This document shows positions 1 through 8,554 of a stretch of 17,833 nucleotides of DNA, piece after piece. Below the pieces are notes generated by a model. It searched no databases. It was not told the DNA's origin and saw only the letters and a program-made list of their open reading frames with translations. Each line of letters starts with the position of its first letter. Position 1 is the stretch's first letter. The stretch covers positions 1 to 17,833 of the forward strand of contig URZM01000026.1 of NCBI GenBank assembly GCA_900552315.1, read 5' to 3'. This DNA is from an uncultured Bacteroidales bacterium (GTDB lineage Bacteria > Bacteroidota > Bacteroidia > Bacteroidales > Muribaculaceae). Both the position numbers and the translations under genes were made by a program.

Positions 1-1409
1 TGAACTGGGGCGAAAGCTGCCCGTCGGCCTGGCGGCGCGCATGGAAGAACAGGCTCTGAACATAGATTTCCGCGATTCGCTTCGAGGCACCCATGATGTT
101 GGTGGGGTTCACGGCCTTGTCGGTGGAGACCATCACGAACTTGCGCACGCCCCATTGCAAGGACAGGTCCGCGAGATTCTTGGTGCCCATGACATTGGTG
201 AGGATGGCCTCGGACGGATTGCGCTCCATCATGGGCACATGCTTGTATGCGGCTGCGTGGAACACGTACTGAGGCCTGTATTTCTTGAAGGCGCGCTCCA
301 GGCGCTTGCGGTTCTGCACGTCCGCCACGTACAGCACCGTCTCCGTGTCGGGGTGTGTGGCCTCCATCTCGAGCTGCATATCGTGCATCGGGGTCTCGGC
401 CTGGTCGAGCAGCACTATGGTCTTGGCGCCGAAAGAGGCCACCTGTCTCACTATCTCGCTTCCTATGGAGCCCGCCGCGCCGGTTATCAGCACCGTGCTG
501 CCCTGTAGCGCGGACTTCACCCTGCGGCTGTCGGTCTTGATCACCTGCCGGCCCAGCAGATCCTCTATCTTCACGGCGTTGACGTGAGCCGAGATGTTGG
601 GGGAGTCGCTCTCCTTATCTATCTCGAACTCGTCTATCTGGTTCAGCACCTTCATGTTGATGTGCGCGTTCATGAAATACTCCGCCAGGCCGGAGCGCAT
701 CAGCGGAATCTGGGTCTGGAGCAGCACGAGGGTGTTGGCCTTGTGGCGCGCGAATATCTCCTCCAGCCTCTCGGGGTCGAACTCCTCCACAGGCAATCCC
801 TGTATTTTGCCCTCCTTGTGGTTGTCGCCCAGCGCGAGCAGGGCCACAGGCATGAAATGTCCCTTCACCTCGTTGTGCAGCGTCATGGCCATGGCCAGCG
901 AGTTGATGGCGGTGCCCAGCACTATCACGTTCTCGCGGGTGGTGGCTACCTGGCTTATGTGTATGAACAGGTATTTGACTATGATGCGCAAGGACATCAT
1001 GAGGCTCATCACCATGGTGCCTATGAGAATCACCGGAAGCACCCCTATCATCATGTGGTGCGGCTTCATCACCAGCCCGTAAATCAGGCTGACCAGGCAT
1101 ATCCCGGCCGAAGACAGAAGCACGCACCAGAAAGTCTTGAACAAGTCATACGGCATCGAGAGGCGCACAATGCACTTGTAGGTGCCCGTGGCTAGGTTCA
1201 TGATGGCATACATCCCCACGAAAAGGCAATATGAATAAAGCAGATAGAACTTGTCCACGCCGAGCGGCTGGAGCAAGAACACCATCAGCGACACGAATGC
1301 CACGATGAGCATGTCCAGGGCGAATATCACCCATCGGGGCGCCGGGGCTTCTTGAAGCAATTTGAATAGCCGTGACTCGGATATGGTCTGTAAGAAATTG
1401 CGTTTCATA
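1..1409 (-). CDS. Membrane-anchored nucleotide-sugar 4,6-dehydratase/epimerase, CapD/FlaA1/WbpM type (3' end beyond the window)
   Basis: Reading leftwards from ATG at 1409 gives 469 residues with no stop before the window edge, so the C-terminus is missing. Four hydrophobic segments (about residues 26-46, 55-73, 92-113 and 119-147) precede a CoA-binding-like region (from 158) and a Rossmann-type SDR domain. The NAD(P)-binding motif TGAAGSIGS lies at 309-317. HAAAYKHVPMMERNP (384-398) and STDKAVNPTNIMGASKR (428-444) are hallmarks of the CapD/WbpM family. In this family the usual SDR catalytic Tyr is replaced by Met (here M439) with Lys four residues later (K443). Known members dehydrate UDP-GlcNAc-type sugars at C4/C6 on the inner face of the cytoplasmic membrane for capsule, O-antigen or glycoprotein glycans. 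An in-frame TAA lies about 60 bases upstream with no other ATG between, which supports this start. No convincing TAnnTTTG promoter was found for it. The sugar product cannot be told from sequence. Confidence 0.93.
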
Positions 1410-1774
1410 TAGATGAAAAAGTATGGGGCGTGCTTGCCGTGATACTTGGTTTGGGTATGTTTGGATTTTTATGATTTGCAGAGATGTTTCCGGCCCGGTC
1501 CTGATGTCCCGCATATATGAGCCTATCCTATTCGCCTGCAAGCCTGGTCGCGGCGAACTGAAAGCACGTATATCCCGTCCCGGGATTCCTGTGCGGCGTA
1601 TGTCAGGACATGCTTGAAGAGCGGATTCGCCATAGCGGCCTGAAAAACCACGGCGCGAAGTTACTAAAAAAATTGCACATTAAATAAAATTATCTTAAAT
1701 TTGCATGTTATTCTGTGTGTAGATAAATATGTAAATAACTACGAAACAACTAATTAACACTAAATAATCTGATT
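1410..1774. other. Divergent intergenic region of 365 bases
   Basis: This region lies between the minus-strand dehydratase and the plus-strand lipoprotein operon. No believable gene is present; the short open frames here are low-quality. The right third is AT-rich and holds the operon promoter. The middle holds two short palindromes: ATCCCG-TCC-CGGGAT (1572-1586) and ATGTC-AG-GACAT (1600-1611). A weak minus-strand near-match to the -7 box (TAACTTCG, 1663 to 1656) has no partner -33 box, so it is not called as a promoter. Confidence 0.6.
1672..1703 (+). promoter_or_regulatory. Bacteroidota-type promoter of the surface-lipoprotein operon
   Basis: ATTG (1672-1675) is followed after 20 bases by TAAATTTG (1696-1703), which fits the Bacteroidota primary sigma pattern (TTTG / 19-21 bases / TAnnTTTG). 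Transcription should start near 1708-1710. That leaves an AT-rich leader of about 65 bases before the ATG at 1775, typical for this phylum, which relies little on Shine-Dalgarno pairing. Confidence 0.7.
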
Positions 1775-4177
1775 ATGCGAATCAAGCGATTGCTTTACGC
1801 CACAGGGGTCGTGGGTGGCCTTTTCCTGGGTGGATGCGCGTCAGACACGCCGACCGACATCAACGGTACCGGGTCTCTGATGCTGAGAGTCGCCGTAGAC
1901 GGGTCGGTCACAGATGCCGAACCCGCCACACGCTCCTCTCAGGCAGACATGATTCCTTCCCCGGAGCAGATGACCGTCAGGCTCTCGAAGGCTGACGGCT
2001 CATACGCCGAGACATGGAACTCACTGACTGAATTTCCTGTAGACAAACAGTTCGCCACCGGCATGTATTCCTTGGAGGCCTTTTACGGCTCCATCGAGCA
2101 AGAAGGTTTCGAATCCCCTTATTATTACGGTGTTGCGGATGTGAACGTGGTTGAAGGCAGTTGCTCCGAGGTGGCTGTGACAGCCTCGCTCGCCAACACG
2201 ATGGTGAGCATCGACTACACAGATGCCTTCCGTAAGTATTTCACCTCTTACAGCGTGCAGGTCCACTCCGAAGGAGGAGATTTTGTCTCCTTCATGAGCG
2301 ATGAGACACGTCCGGCCTACGTGCGTCCGGGCAAGACCACTGTGACCATATCCGTGACCAAGCAAAATGGCCTGTCTGCCTCCATAGAGGCCGCCGATTT
2401 CGAGTCCTCGCCACGGCATCACTATCACATCACTCTTGACGTGAACGACGGGCAGACCGGCGAGGGTGTGCTCAAGGTCATGTTCGACGACTCCATAGTC
2501 ACCGAAGATGTGGACATCGACATCTCGGATTCCGTGCTTCTCATGCCAGCGCCCCAGGTCACCCCTACAGGCTTTGCCGACTCGCAGACCGTGTCATGCG
2601 ACGAGGGCACCCCTCTGGGTCAGGCTTATATGACGGTGAACGCTCCCGGCGCGCTCCGCTCCGTGGTACTCACCACGCAGAGCCAGAATCTCATATCGCG
2701 AGGCTTTCCCGCAGAGATAGACCTGATGGACGCCACCGAGGCGCAGCAGGCTTTGCTCCGCTCTTTCGGCTTGGACGTGAAGGGCCTCTACAACCGTGCC
2801 GACAAGATGGCGGTGATTGATTTCTCGCAGGTGCCCGTGCATGTGCAGGGAGCGGGGGAACACTCTTTCGCGGTGGTCGCCAAGGACAAGCTCGGCAAGG
2901 TCAACATGCCCGTGACCCTGAAGCTCCAGACCCGTGCCGTGCAGACGCGCATAGCCTCCCTGCCCGACATTCGCATAGACCAGACGGCAGCCTCCATGAC
3001 CGTATTCTACGACGGCTCCGACTTTGCCCGCAAGGCCACCTTCCAGATTCAGTACAACGGCACTTGGGAGAACGTGAACGCCAATATTGAGGCTGTCGGC
3101 GACAACAACTATAAGGTCTCTTTCAACGTGCCTGCCGCACATAAGGATTTCCCGGTGCGCGTCAGCATTTCCAGCGCTGTTAAGGCTACCGGCACCCTCC
3201 ACAAGGGCGGTGTCATCCTCTCCGCCCGCAGCACTGACGTATGGGCCACTCACGCCACCTTCTCCGTGCAGAAGAACGAGTCGCAGTCTCTCGGCTCCCT
3301 GACCTATTTCGTCTCTGAGGACGGCAGCAATTTCGCGCAGGTTAGCGCCGCCGCGGCCAACTCCGACGGCACCGTCACCCTGCGCGGCCTCGCCCCGGGC
3401 AAGAGCCTCTACGTCAAGGCTTCCGACACCGGTGCCCTCGACGGAGCCTACAAGGTATGCAACGTCTCCACCGAGCAGGCCCTGCAGCTTCCTAACGCCG
3501 ACATGGAGACCTGGTACGAGAAGAAGGGCGAGAGCAATTGGAGCACCTGGTATCCGGGTTCTGACGAGAACTCTGTATGGGGAACCAACAACCCCATGAC
3601 CTCGAGCCAGGGAGGCAATTTTGCCTATTGCCGTATCTCCGGCACAATCAGCAGTACCGACCATAGCTCCGGCTCCCTCTCGGCTGTAATCCGCACTGTA
3701 GGCTGGGGTTCTGGAAACACTGCGACAGGCTCCACGGGTGGCAAGTGCAAATATGTCGATGCCGGCCTGCTGCATCTCGGTCCTTCGCGCAGTGTCCGTG
3801 AAGATGCGTATGACGCCACCGGAATCGCCTTCGCCTCGCGTCCCTCGGCTCTCACATTCTCCTGCAAGTATTCCCCCAAGAACTCCGAGGACTACGGCAA
3901 CGTGCTTGTCACCGTCTATGACTCTGACGGCAACACCATAGCCACCGGCACCAAGAACATCACCGCCCTGAACTCCTTTGCCGGCGTCACGGTGCCTATA
4001 GAGTACTCGGTGCGCGACCGCAAGGCGGCACGCATATATGTCAAATTTGTCTCCACCGTCGAGTCCCGTTTCCTGGACAAGACGCAGCTCAACCCTCCGG
4101 CTTTCGGCGGCAGTTTCGGAAAGGCCACCTGGATGGGGTCCCAGCTCTACGTGGACGGCCTGACTCTCACTTATTAA
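1775..4177 (+). CDS. Surface lipoprotein with N-terminal DUF4493 and C-terminal PCMD-like domain
   Basis: This is an 800-residue protein. The signal peptide ends in lipobox LGGC, so lipidation is expected on Cys21, followed by ASDTPTD. Residues about 30-255 match the DUF4493 pattern: a first strand (SLMLRVAVDG), ATR at 51-53, then ESPYYYG (113-119) and SLANTMVSIDY (138-148). An Ig-like segment with IDF and GEHSFAVVAKD follows (about 260-388). A second beta-rich segment runs from 390 to 480, and an FN3-like segment begins at DVWATHATF (about 488). The end (about 571-800) starts LPNADMETW and finishes VDGLTLTY, as in PCMD (putative carbohydrate metabolism) domains; this copy is divergent from the other two in the operon. 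Location is the outer membrane, probably surface-exposed. It is first in the operon. No enzymatic residues can be named; adhesion or glycan binding is inference only. Confidence 0.88.
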   Translation: MRIKRLLYATGVVGGLFLGGCASDTPTDINGTGSLMLRVAVDGSVTDAEPATRSSQADMIPSPEQMTVRLSKADGSYAETWNSLTEFPVDKQFATGMYSLEAFYGSIEQEGFESPYYYGVADVNVVEGSCSEVAVTASLANTMVSIDYTDAFRKYFTSYSVQVHSEGGDFVSFMSDETRPAYVRPGKTTVTISVTKQNGLSASIEAADFESSPRHHYHITLDVNDGQTGEGVLKVMFDDSIVTEDVDIDISDSVLLMPAPQVTPTGFADSQTVSCDEGTPLGQAYMTVNAPGALRSVVLTTQSQNLISRGFPAEIDLMDATEAQQALLRSFGLDVKGLYNRADKMAVIDFSQVPVHVQGAGEHSFAVVAKDKLGKVNMPVTLKLQTRAVQTRIASLPDIRIDQTAASMTVFYDGSDFARKATFQIQYNGTWENVNANIEAVGDNNYKVSFNVPAAHKDFPVRVSISSAVKATGTLHKGGVILSARSTDVWATHATFSVQKNESQSLGSLTYFVSEDGSNFAQVSAAAANSDGTVTLRGLAPGKSLYVKASDTGALDGAYKVCNVSTEQALQLPNADMETWYEKKGESNWSTWYPGSDENSVWGTNNPMTSSQGGNFAYCRISGTISSTDHSSGSLSAVIRTVGWGSGNTATGSTGGKCKYVDAGLLHLGPSRSVREDAYDATGIAFASRPSALTFSCKYSPKNSEDYGNVLVTVYDSDGNTIATGTKNITALNSFAGVTVPIEYSVRDRKAARIYVKFVSTVESRFLDKTQLNPPAFGGSFGKATWMGSQLYVDGLTLTY

Positions 4178-4189
4178 TCTACTCTCGAC

Positions 4190-5479
4190 ATGAAAAATAT
4201 ATTGAAAATCTCAAATTTGATAATGCTGGCGATGGTGTGGCTCGCGCTGCCCTCGTGCAGCAAGGAGGATCCATTCCAGCCTGGCGGCTCCGGCGGTTCC
4301 GGCGGCAAGACCGGCACGGTGAATTTCCGCAAGATGCTGGTGGAGGTCAATTCACAGGAGAATCAGGTGCGCGCCACCGATGTGAACGTGGGCGAGTTCC
4401 TGGTGGAGGTCGTCTCATCCACAAGCGTCACGGAGTACGCGGGTACATACGCCGACATGCCCGAAATCGTGACATTGCCCGTGGGCGACTACACCGTCAC
4501 GGTAAAGTCACCATCCAATCCCGACGCGGCATGGGAGTCTCCCTATTATGAGGGTTCGCAGAATTTCACGGTAAAGGAGAACGAGGTGACTTTCGTCGAC
4601 CCCGTTGTCTGCAAGCTCGCCAACGTGAAGGTCACAGTGAAGTATGACCCGGCGCTGCAGCGCGTCATGGACGATGACTGCGCCGTGACCGTGCAGGCCG
4701 GCACCGGCGGTCAGCTTGTCTATGCCAAGTCCGAGACCCGGAGCGGGCATTTCCGCTATGTGTCCGGCGAGGGAATAGCTACTCTCGTGGCCACCTTCCG
4801 GGGCACCGTTGAGAACAACCTGGAGGAGAATTTCCGCACATACACGGACGTGGCCCCCGGCAACCACTACATAATCACCTACCGCCTCAAGAAACCCGGC
4901 GGCTCCGAGCCTGACGTCACCGGCACCGTCAACCCCGGCGTGAACGTAGACGCCGTGGTGGAGGTGGTGAACATGAACGTAAACGTGGACGTGGACGACG
5001 ACATCCTGCCTGACAATGACCGCCCGCAGCAGGGCGACCCGGACAATCCCGATCCTCCCACGCCTCCCACCCCTGACAAGGAGCCTCCCACGGTGGTATC
5101 CACCATCAACGGCTCCACGGACTACGAGTCCCCGGTTGAGGTGACATCCTCCATGAGCGTGAAGGTGAAGGTGACAAGCCTCACCGGCATAACGGCCTTT
5201 ACCGTAGACATCGTCTCCGACACCCTCACGCCCGAGACTCTCGGCCAGGTGAACCTTACGGACCACCTCGACCTGGTGAATCCCGGCTCTTATGAGGGCG
5301 CGCTCTCAGGCCTCGGCTTCCCCGTGAACGTCGGCGGCATGAAGGATGTCCCTGAGTTTGACATCTCGCAGCTCGTGCCCCTGCTCGGCGCCTTGGGTCC
5401 CGGCGACCACAAGTTCATACTCACCGTCAGCGACTCCAACGGCACCACCGTGGAGACACTGCATTTCGTAACCAAATAA
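4190..5479 (+). CDS. DUF4493-type surface lipoprotein without a PCMD domain
   Basis: This is a 429-residue protein starting 12 bases after the previous stop. The signal peptide ends in LPSC, with Cys23 as the lipidation site. The next residues, SKEDP, are an acidic tract of the sort that directs Bacteroidota lipoproteins to the cell surface. A Gly/Ser-rich spacer (31-39) follows. The DUF4493 region runs from about 42 to 275 and includes QVRATD (59-64), ESPYYEGSQNFTV and CKLANVKVTVKY. A Pro/Asp-rich linker (about 276-303, with PDPPTPPTP) leads to one Ig-like domain (304-429) that ends LVPLLGALGPGDHKFILTVS. That domain parallels the Ig-like segments of both neighbours, but the FN3 and PCMD parts are absent. 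The protein finishes cleanly at a stop 12 bases before the next gene, so it looks like a naturally short paralogue rather than a broken gene. Function is unknown. Confidence 0.85.
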   Translation: MKNILKISNLIMLAMVWLALPSCSKEDPFQPGGSGGSGGKTGTVNFRKMLVEVNSQENQVRATDVNVGEFLVEVVSSTSVTEYAGTYADMPEIVTLPVGDYTVTVKSPSNPDAAWESPYYEGSQNFTVKENEVTFVDPVVCKLANVKVTVKYDPALQRVMDDDCAVTVQAGTGGQLVYAKSETRSGHFRYVSGEGIATLVATFRGTVENNLEENFRTYTDVAPGNHYIITYRLKKPGGSEPDVTGTVNPGVNVDAVVEVVNMNVNVDVDDDILPDNDRPQQGDPDNPDPPTPPTPDKEPPTVVSTINGSTDYESPVEVTSSMSVKVKVTSLTGITAFTVDIVSDTLTPETLGQVNLTDHLDLVNPGSYEGALSGLGFPVNVGGMKDVPEFDISQLVPLLGALGPGDHKFILTVSDSNGTTVETLHFVTK

Positions 5480-5491
5480 CGGCGCATCCCC

Positions 5492-7672
5492 ATGAAAAGA
5501 AATCTCATTTATCTGATGGTCACGGCGGTGGCCGGGGGAGCGTTGCTCTCATCGTGCGCTAACGAGGAGCCCTTCGGCGACGGCGACGGACAACTCCGCA
5601 TGAAGATGGTGCTCAACCACACCCTCACCCGCAGCGGCGAGGATGTCACGGACCAGAGCCTGGCCGACCAGGCCACCATCTATATCTCAGGCTCCAAGGG
5701 ACTGCTCTACAAGTACAAGGGGGTGGACAACGTGCCCGCCTCCCTGGCCCTCAAGAGCGGCTCATACGTGGCCGAGGCCTGGACCGGCGACAGCGTGAGC
5801 GCATCTTTCGACAAGAAATTCTATCGCGGCTACCAGAATTTCGACATCAATACCGGCGAGACCACCAACGTGGTGCTGAACTGCAAGATAGCCAACGTGG
5901 TGGCCTCAGTGGCCCCTTCCGCCGCGTTCAGCGAGGCGGTGAAGGACTACAAGGTGACCGTGGGCCACACCCGCGCCACCCTTGATTTCACCCCCGACAA
6001 CCTGGACAGCCACGCGTATTTCATGATGCCGTATGACAAGGAGACCTCCTCCTTCGAGCCGAACCTCACGTACTCCATCACCGGCACCCTCGCCGACGGC
6101 ACCACCTTCGAGAAAGGCGGCACCATCTGGAATGTGGAGCGTGCGCACGAGTATGTCATCAACATCAACTACACACCCTCTCAGATCGACCCCTACGGCG
6201 GCGCCATGATAAGCGTGGTGATAGATGACCATGAGCTGGTGATAGACGACACGGTGGAGATCAACGGCGCGCCCGTGATTTCCGGTGTAGGGTTCGACAT
6301 GGCCGAGCCGCTGCTGTGCGAGCCGGGCGCCTTCGAGCGCCGCAGCCTGTACGTGCAGGCTCTGGGCGAGTTCCGCACCCTCTCCGTCCACACCGACGAC
6401 TATGCGGCGCTGGGACTTCCGTCGGCCGACCTGGATTTCGCAGCCTCCGAGCAGGCTGACATCGCCGCCTGGAACGCCGCCGGCATGAGCTGCGAGTTCG
6501 CCCTCGACGACCAGGGAGTGCACACCGCGCGCCTGTTCATGGAGGCCGATATGCTCAACCGCCTGCCGGAGGGCATATACAACCTGCGCCTGACAGCCGT
6601 GGATTCCAACGCCAAGAAGCGTGAGCGCACCCTGACGCTGAACGTCAGCGCCGCCGGCATCATACTCACCGAGAGCGCCTGGCATGAGATATACGCCCAC
6701 AGCGCCACCCTCCACGCCAATGTGGTGAACGACGGCGTGACGAACCCCGGCTTCCGATACCGCGAGGCCGGCACCTCCGACTGGACCACCGTGAGCGCCG
6801 TCAAGAGCAATGTCCGCACCCGCGCCGCTGGCGACCGCGTATCCGTGACCCTCACAGGCCTGAGGTCAGGCACTCGCTACGAATACCAGGTGACGAGCGA
6901 CGGCTTCGTGAACGAGAACTCCATGTTCTTCACCACCGAGAGCGAGTTCGCGCTTCCCAACGCCTCTTTCGAGGAATGGAGCCAGGACACCGGCTCCAAG
7001 AAGGACGACGCGTGGCTGCCCGGAGCCGGCGGCGTGGTGACGTTCTGGGACAGCGGCAACCACGGCTCCATGAAGATGAGCAAGAACGTTACGACGCAGG
7101 CCACAGACCTGTTCCACAGCGGCTCCTCTTCGGTAAAGCTGCAGAGCCAGTTCGTGGGTGTGGGCGGCTTTATCGGCAAGTTCGCGGCAGGCAACCTGTT
7201 TGCAGGAACTTACGACAACACCGACGGTATGGACGGCGAGCTGACTTTCGGCCGTGCCTACAATGGTTCGCGCCCCGTGAAACTGCGCGGATACGTCTAC
7301 TATAAGCCCGGCAACGTAGGTTACAGCGAGAATGACGACAAGCATCCCGATGTGGTGAAGGGTTCCACTGACCAAGGTATCATCTATGTGGCCCTGACCA
7401 CACGCACCTTCCAGATCTTCACTAAGACCAAGCAGCTTTTCGAACCCAATTCCGCTGAGGTGCTGGCCTACGGCCAGATGGTCTTCACCGGCGAGTACGG
7501 CTCGAGCAGCGCCATGCGCGAGTTCGAGATCACGCTCGAATACAAGGACGCGGCCAAGGTGCAGCGTGCCTCCCACCTGGTGCTCACCGCCTCCGCAAGC
7601 CGATACGGCGACTATTTCACCGGTGCCGACGGCTCGGTGATGTATCTCGACGACCTCGAGCTGGTATATTGA
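5492..7672 (+). CDS. Surface lipoprotein: DUF4493, Ig-like, FN3-like and PCMD domains
   Basis: This is a 726-residue protein. The lipobox is LLSSC with Cys22; ANEEP follows it, an acidic export-type tract. The DUF4493 region (about 33-258) has an initial strand, LTR at 45-47, FYRGYQNFDI and NCKIANVVASV. An Ig-like segment spans about 262-387. An FN3-like segment starts at SAWHEIYAHSATL (about 395) and ends at FFTTESE (485). The PCMD domain (about 488-726) starts LPNASFEEW, carries WDSGNHGSM, GKFAAGNLFAGTY and ASRYGDYFTGADGS, and ends LDDLELVY. This is a canonical PCMD, close in pattern to the one in the lipoprotein at 9562. Known PCMD structures are beta-sandwich folds with a suspected carbohydrate role, but no enzyme activity is established for the family. 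It is the third gene of the operon, 12 bases after its neighbour, and is followed by a 91-base gap with a hairpin. Confidence 0.9.
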   Translation: MKRNLIYLMVTAVAGGALLSSCANEEPFGDGDGQLRMKMVLNHTLTRSGEDVTDQSLADQATIYISGSKGLLYKYKGVDNVPASLALKSGSYVAEAWTGDSVSASFDKKFYRGYQNFDINTGETTNVVLNCKIANVVASVAPSAAFSEAVKDYKVTVGHTRATLDFTPDNLDSHAYFMMPYDKETSSFEPNLTYSITGTLADGTTFEKGGTIWNVERAHEYVININYTPSQIDPYGGAMISVVIDDHELVIDDTVEINGAPVISGVGFDMAEPLLCEPGAFERRSLYVQALGEFRTLSVHTDDYAALGLPSADLDFAASEQADIAAWNAAGMSCEFALDDQGVHTARLFMEADMLNRLPEGIYNLRLTAVDSNAKKRERTLTLNVSAAGIILTESAWHEIYAHSATLHANVVNDGVTNPGFRYREAGTSDWTTVSAVKSNVRTRAAGDRVSVTLTGLRSGTRYEYQVTSDGFVNENSMFFTTESEFALPNASFEEWSQDTGSKKDDAWLPGAGGVVTFWDSGNHGSMKMSKNVTTQATDLFHSGSSSVKLQSQFVGVGGFIGKFAAGNLFAGTYDNTDGMDGELTFGRAYNGSRPVKLRGYVYYKPGNVGYSENDDKHPDVVKGSTDQGIIYVALTTRTFQIFTKTKQLFEPNSAEVLAYGQMVFTGEYGSSSAMREFEITLEYKDAAKVQRASHLVLTASASRYGDYFTGADGSVMYLDDLELVY

Positions 7673-7686
7673 CCCTCCTTTTACCG

Positions 7687-7710
7687 TGCCTGCGGCTGAC
7701 CCCGCAGGCA
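7687..7710 (+). promoter_or_regulatory. Intercistronic hairpin between lipoprotein and beta-barrel genes
   Basis: TGCCTGCGG (7687-7695) and CCGCAGGCA (7702-7710) form a perfect 9-bp GC-rich stem with a 6-base loop. It begins 14 bases after the stop of the third lipoprotein gene. No T-run follows, so it is unlikely to be a simple terminator. An mRNA-stabilising or processing hairpin, or a partial terminator, fits better. Confidence 0.5.
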
Positions 7711-7714
7711 TGGA

Positions 7715-7724
7715 CCAATATTGG
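7715..7724. promoter_or_regulatory. Perfect 10-bp palindrome CCAATATTGG
   Basis: This lies 5 bases after the intercistronic hairpin and 39 bases before the next ATG. It is a perfect palindrome of operator size. No TAnnTTTG box is visible beside it, so an internal promoter is not supported. Its role is unknown. Confidence 0.3.
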
Positions 7725-7763
7725 CTCTCTCCCATAACCTGATATCAACCCAAACCAAAGCTG

Positions 7764-8549
7764 ATGAACAGACATCTGCTCACCATAGTCATGCTCCTTG
7801 TCTCGGCCATGCTTTTCGCTTCCGAGACTCCCGACACGCTGGGCGCTCCCGCTCTGTCGGGCGCTTCCGGCAGGGAGGTGCCGGAGTTCAAACGCAAGAT
7901 AGAGTCCACCGTCTTCATACCCAAGGGTCAGTGGGCCGCCGGAATCAGCGTGAGTTACTCGCAGAGCAACCAGAGCAAGTACCAGTTCCTGATAGTGGAG
8001 AACCTGAACGGCGACACATACTCGTTCAAGGTAAGCCCCATGGTGGCCTATTTCGTTAAGGACGACATGGGCCTGGGCGGTCGTTTCGCCTACTCCCGCG
8101 CGCTCACCAAGCTGGAGCACGGCGAGATAGTGATCGACTCCGAGACCGGCTACGACGTGGAGAACCTTTACCGCCTGAGCCACAACTACTCCTTCACCGG
8201 AATCATGCGCAACTATTTCTCGCTCGGCAAGAGCAAGCGCTTCGGATTTTTCAACGAGCTCCAGCTCGAGTTCGGCGGAGGGCAGAGCAAGCTCATGAAG
8301 GGCAAGGACGAGAGCCTCACCGGGGCATACGCCCGCGATTTCCATTTCAACATAGGCTTCGCCCCCGGCATCGTCATGTTCCTGAACAACTATGCCGCCA
8401 TGGAGGTGAACGTAGGTGTGCTCGGCTTCGGCCTTACATCCACCAAGCAGATAGATGACCGCATCTATGAGAGCCGCCGAAAGAGCGAGTCGGCCAATTT
8501 CCGCATCAACCTGTTCTCGATAACATTCGGTACCACATTTTACCTCTGA
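7764..8549 (+). CDS. Outer-membrane beta-barrel protein, first of a homologous pair
   Basis: This is a 261-residue protein. The signal peptide MNRHLLTIVMLLVSAMLFA suggests cleavage after A19 and there is no lipobox. From about residue 52 (FIPKGQWAAGISVSYS) the chain is an alternating amphipathic beta pattern with recurrent Gly/aromatic strands (SPMVAYFV, GLGGRFAYS, FGFFNELQLEFGGG, VNVGVLGFGL). The C-terminus, SITFGTTFYL, is aromatic-rich, as in outer-membrane barrels. Spacing suggests 8-10 strands, which is an estimate by eye. It shares its strand plan with the next gene throughout. It sits between lipoprotein genes in the same orientation, so a barrel partner or anchor for the lipoproteins is a reasonable inference. 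A specific transport function cannot be claimed. Confidence 0.8.
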   Translation: MNRHLLTIVMLLVSAMLFASETPDTLGAPALSGASGREVPEFKRKIESTVFIPKGQWAAGISVSYSQSNQSKYQFLIVENLNGDTYSFKVSPMVAYFVKDDMGLGGRFAYSRALTKLEHGEIVIDSETGYDVENLYRLSHNYSFTGIMRNYFSLGKSKRFGFFNELQLEFGGGQSKLMKGKDESLTGAYARDFHFNIGFAPGIVMFLNNYAAMEVNVGVLGFGLTSTKQIDDRIYESRRKSESANFRINLFSITFGTTFYL

Positions 8550-8554
8550 CACCA

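Noticed and set aside
615..1541. Minus- and plus-strand open frames at 584-1195, 615-1127 and 1146-1541
   Set aside because: The frame from 1409 leftwards carries a complete dehydratase with exact family motifs and accounts for 615-1409. The overlapping frames have no family resemblance.
2594..3775. 393-codon open frame on the minus strand inside the first lipoprotein gene
   Set aside because: It lies wholly opposite a well-supported lipoprotein with signal peptide and domains. Its translation is His/Gly/Val-rich with no recognisable motif, typical of antisense frames in GC-rich DNA.
4190..5479. The 429-residue DUF4493 protein as a truncated pseudogene
   Set aside because: It has an intact signal peptide and lipobox, a complete Ig-like domain at the end, and a clean stop 12 bases before the next start. 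No PCMD remnant follows in any frame, because the next gene begins at once.
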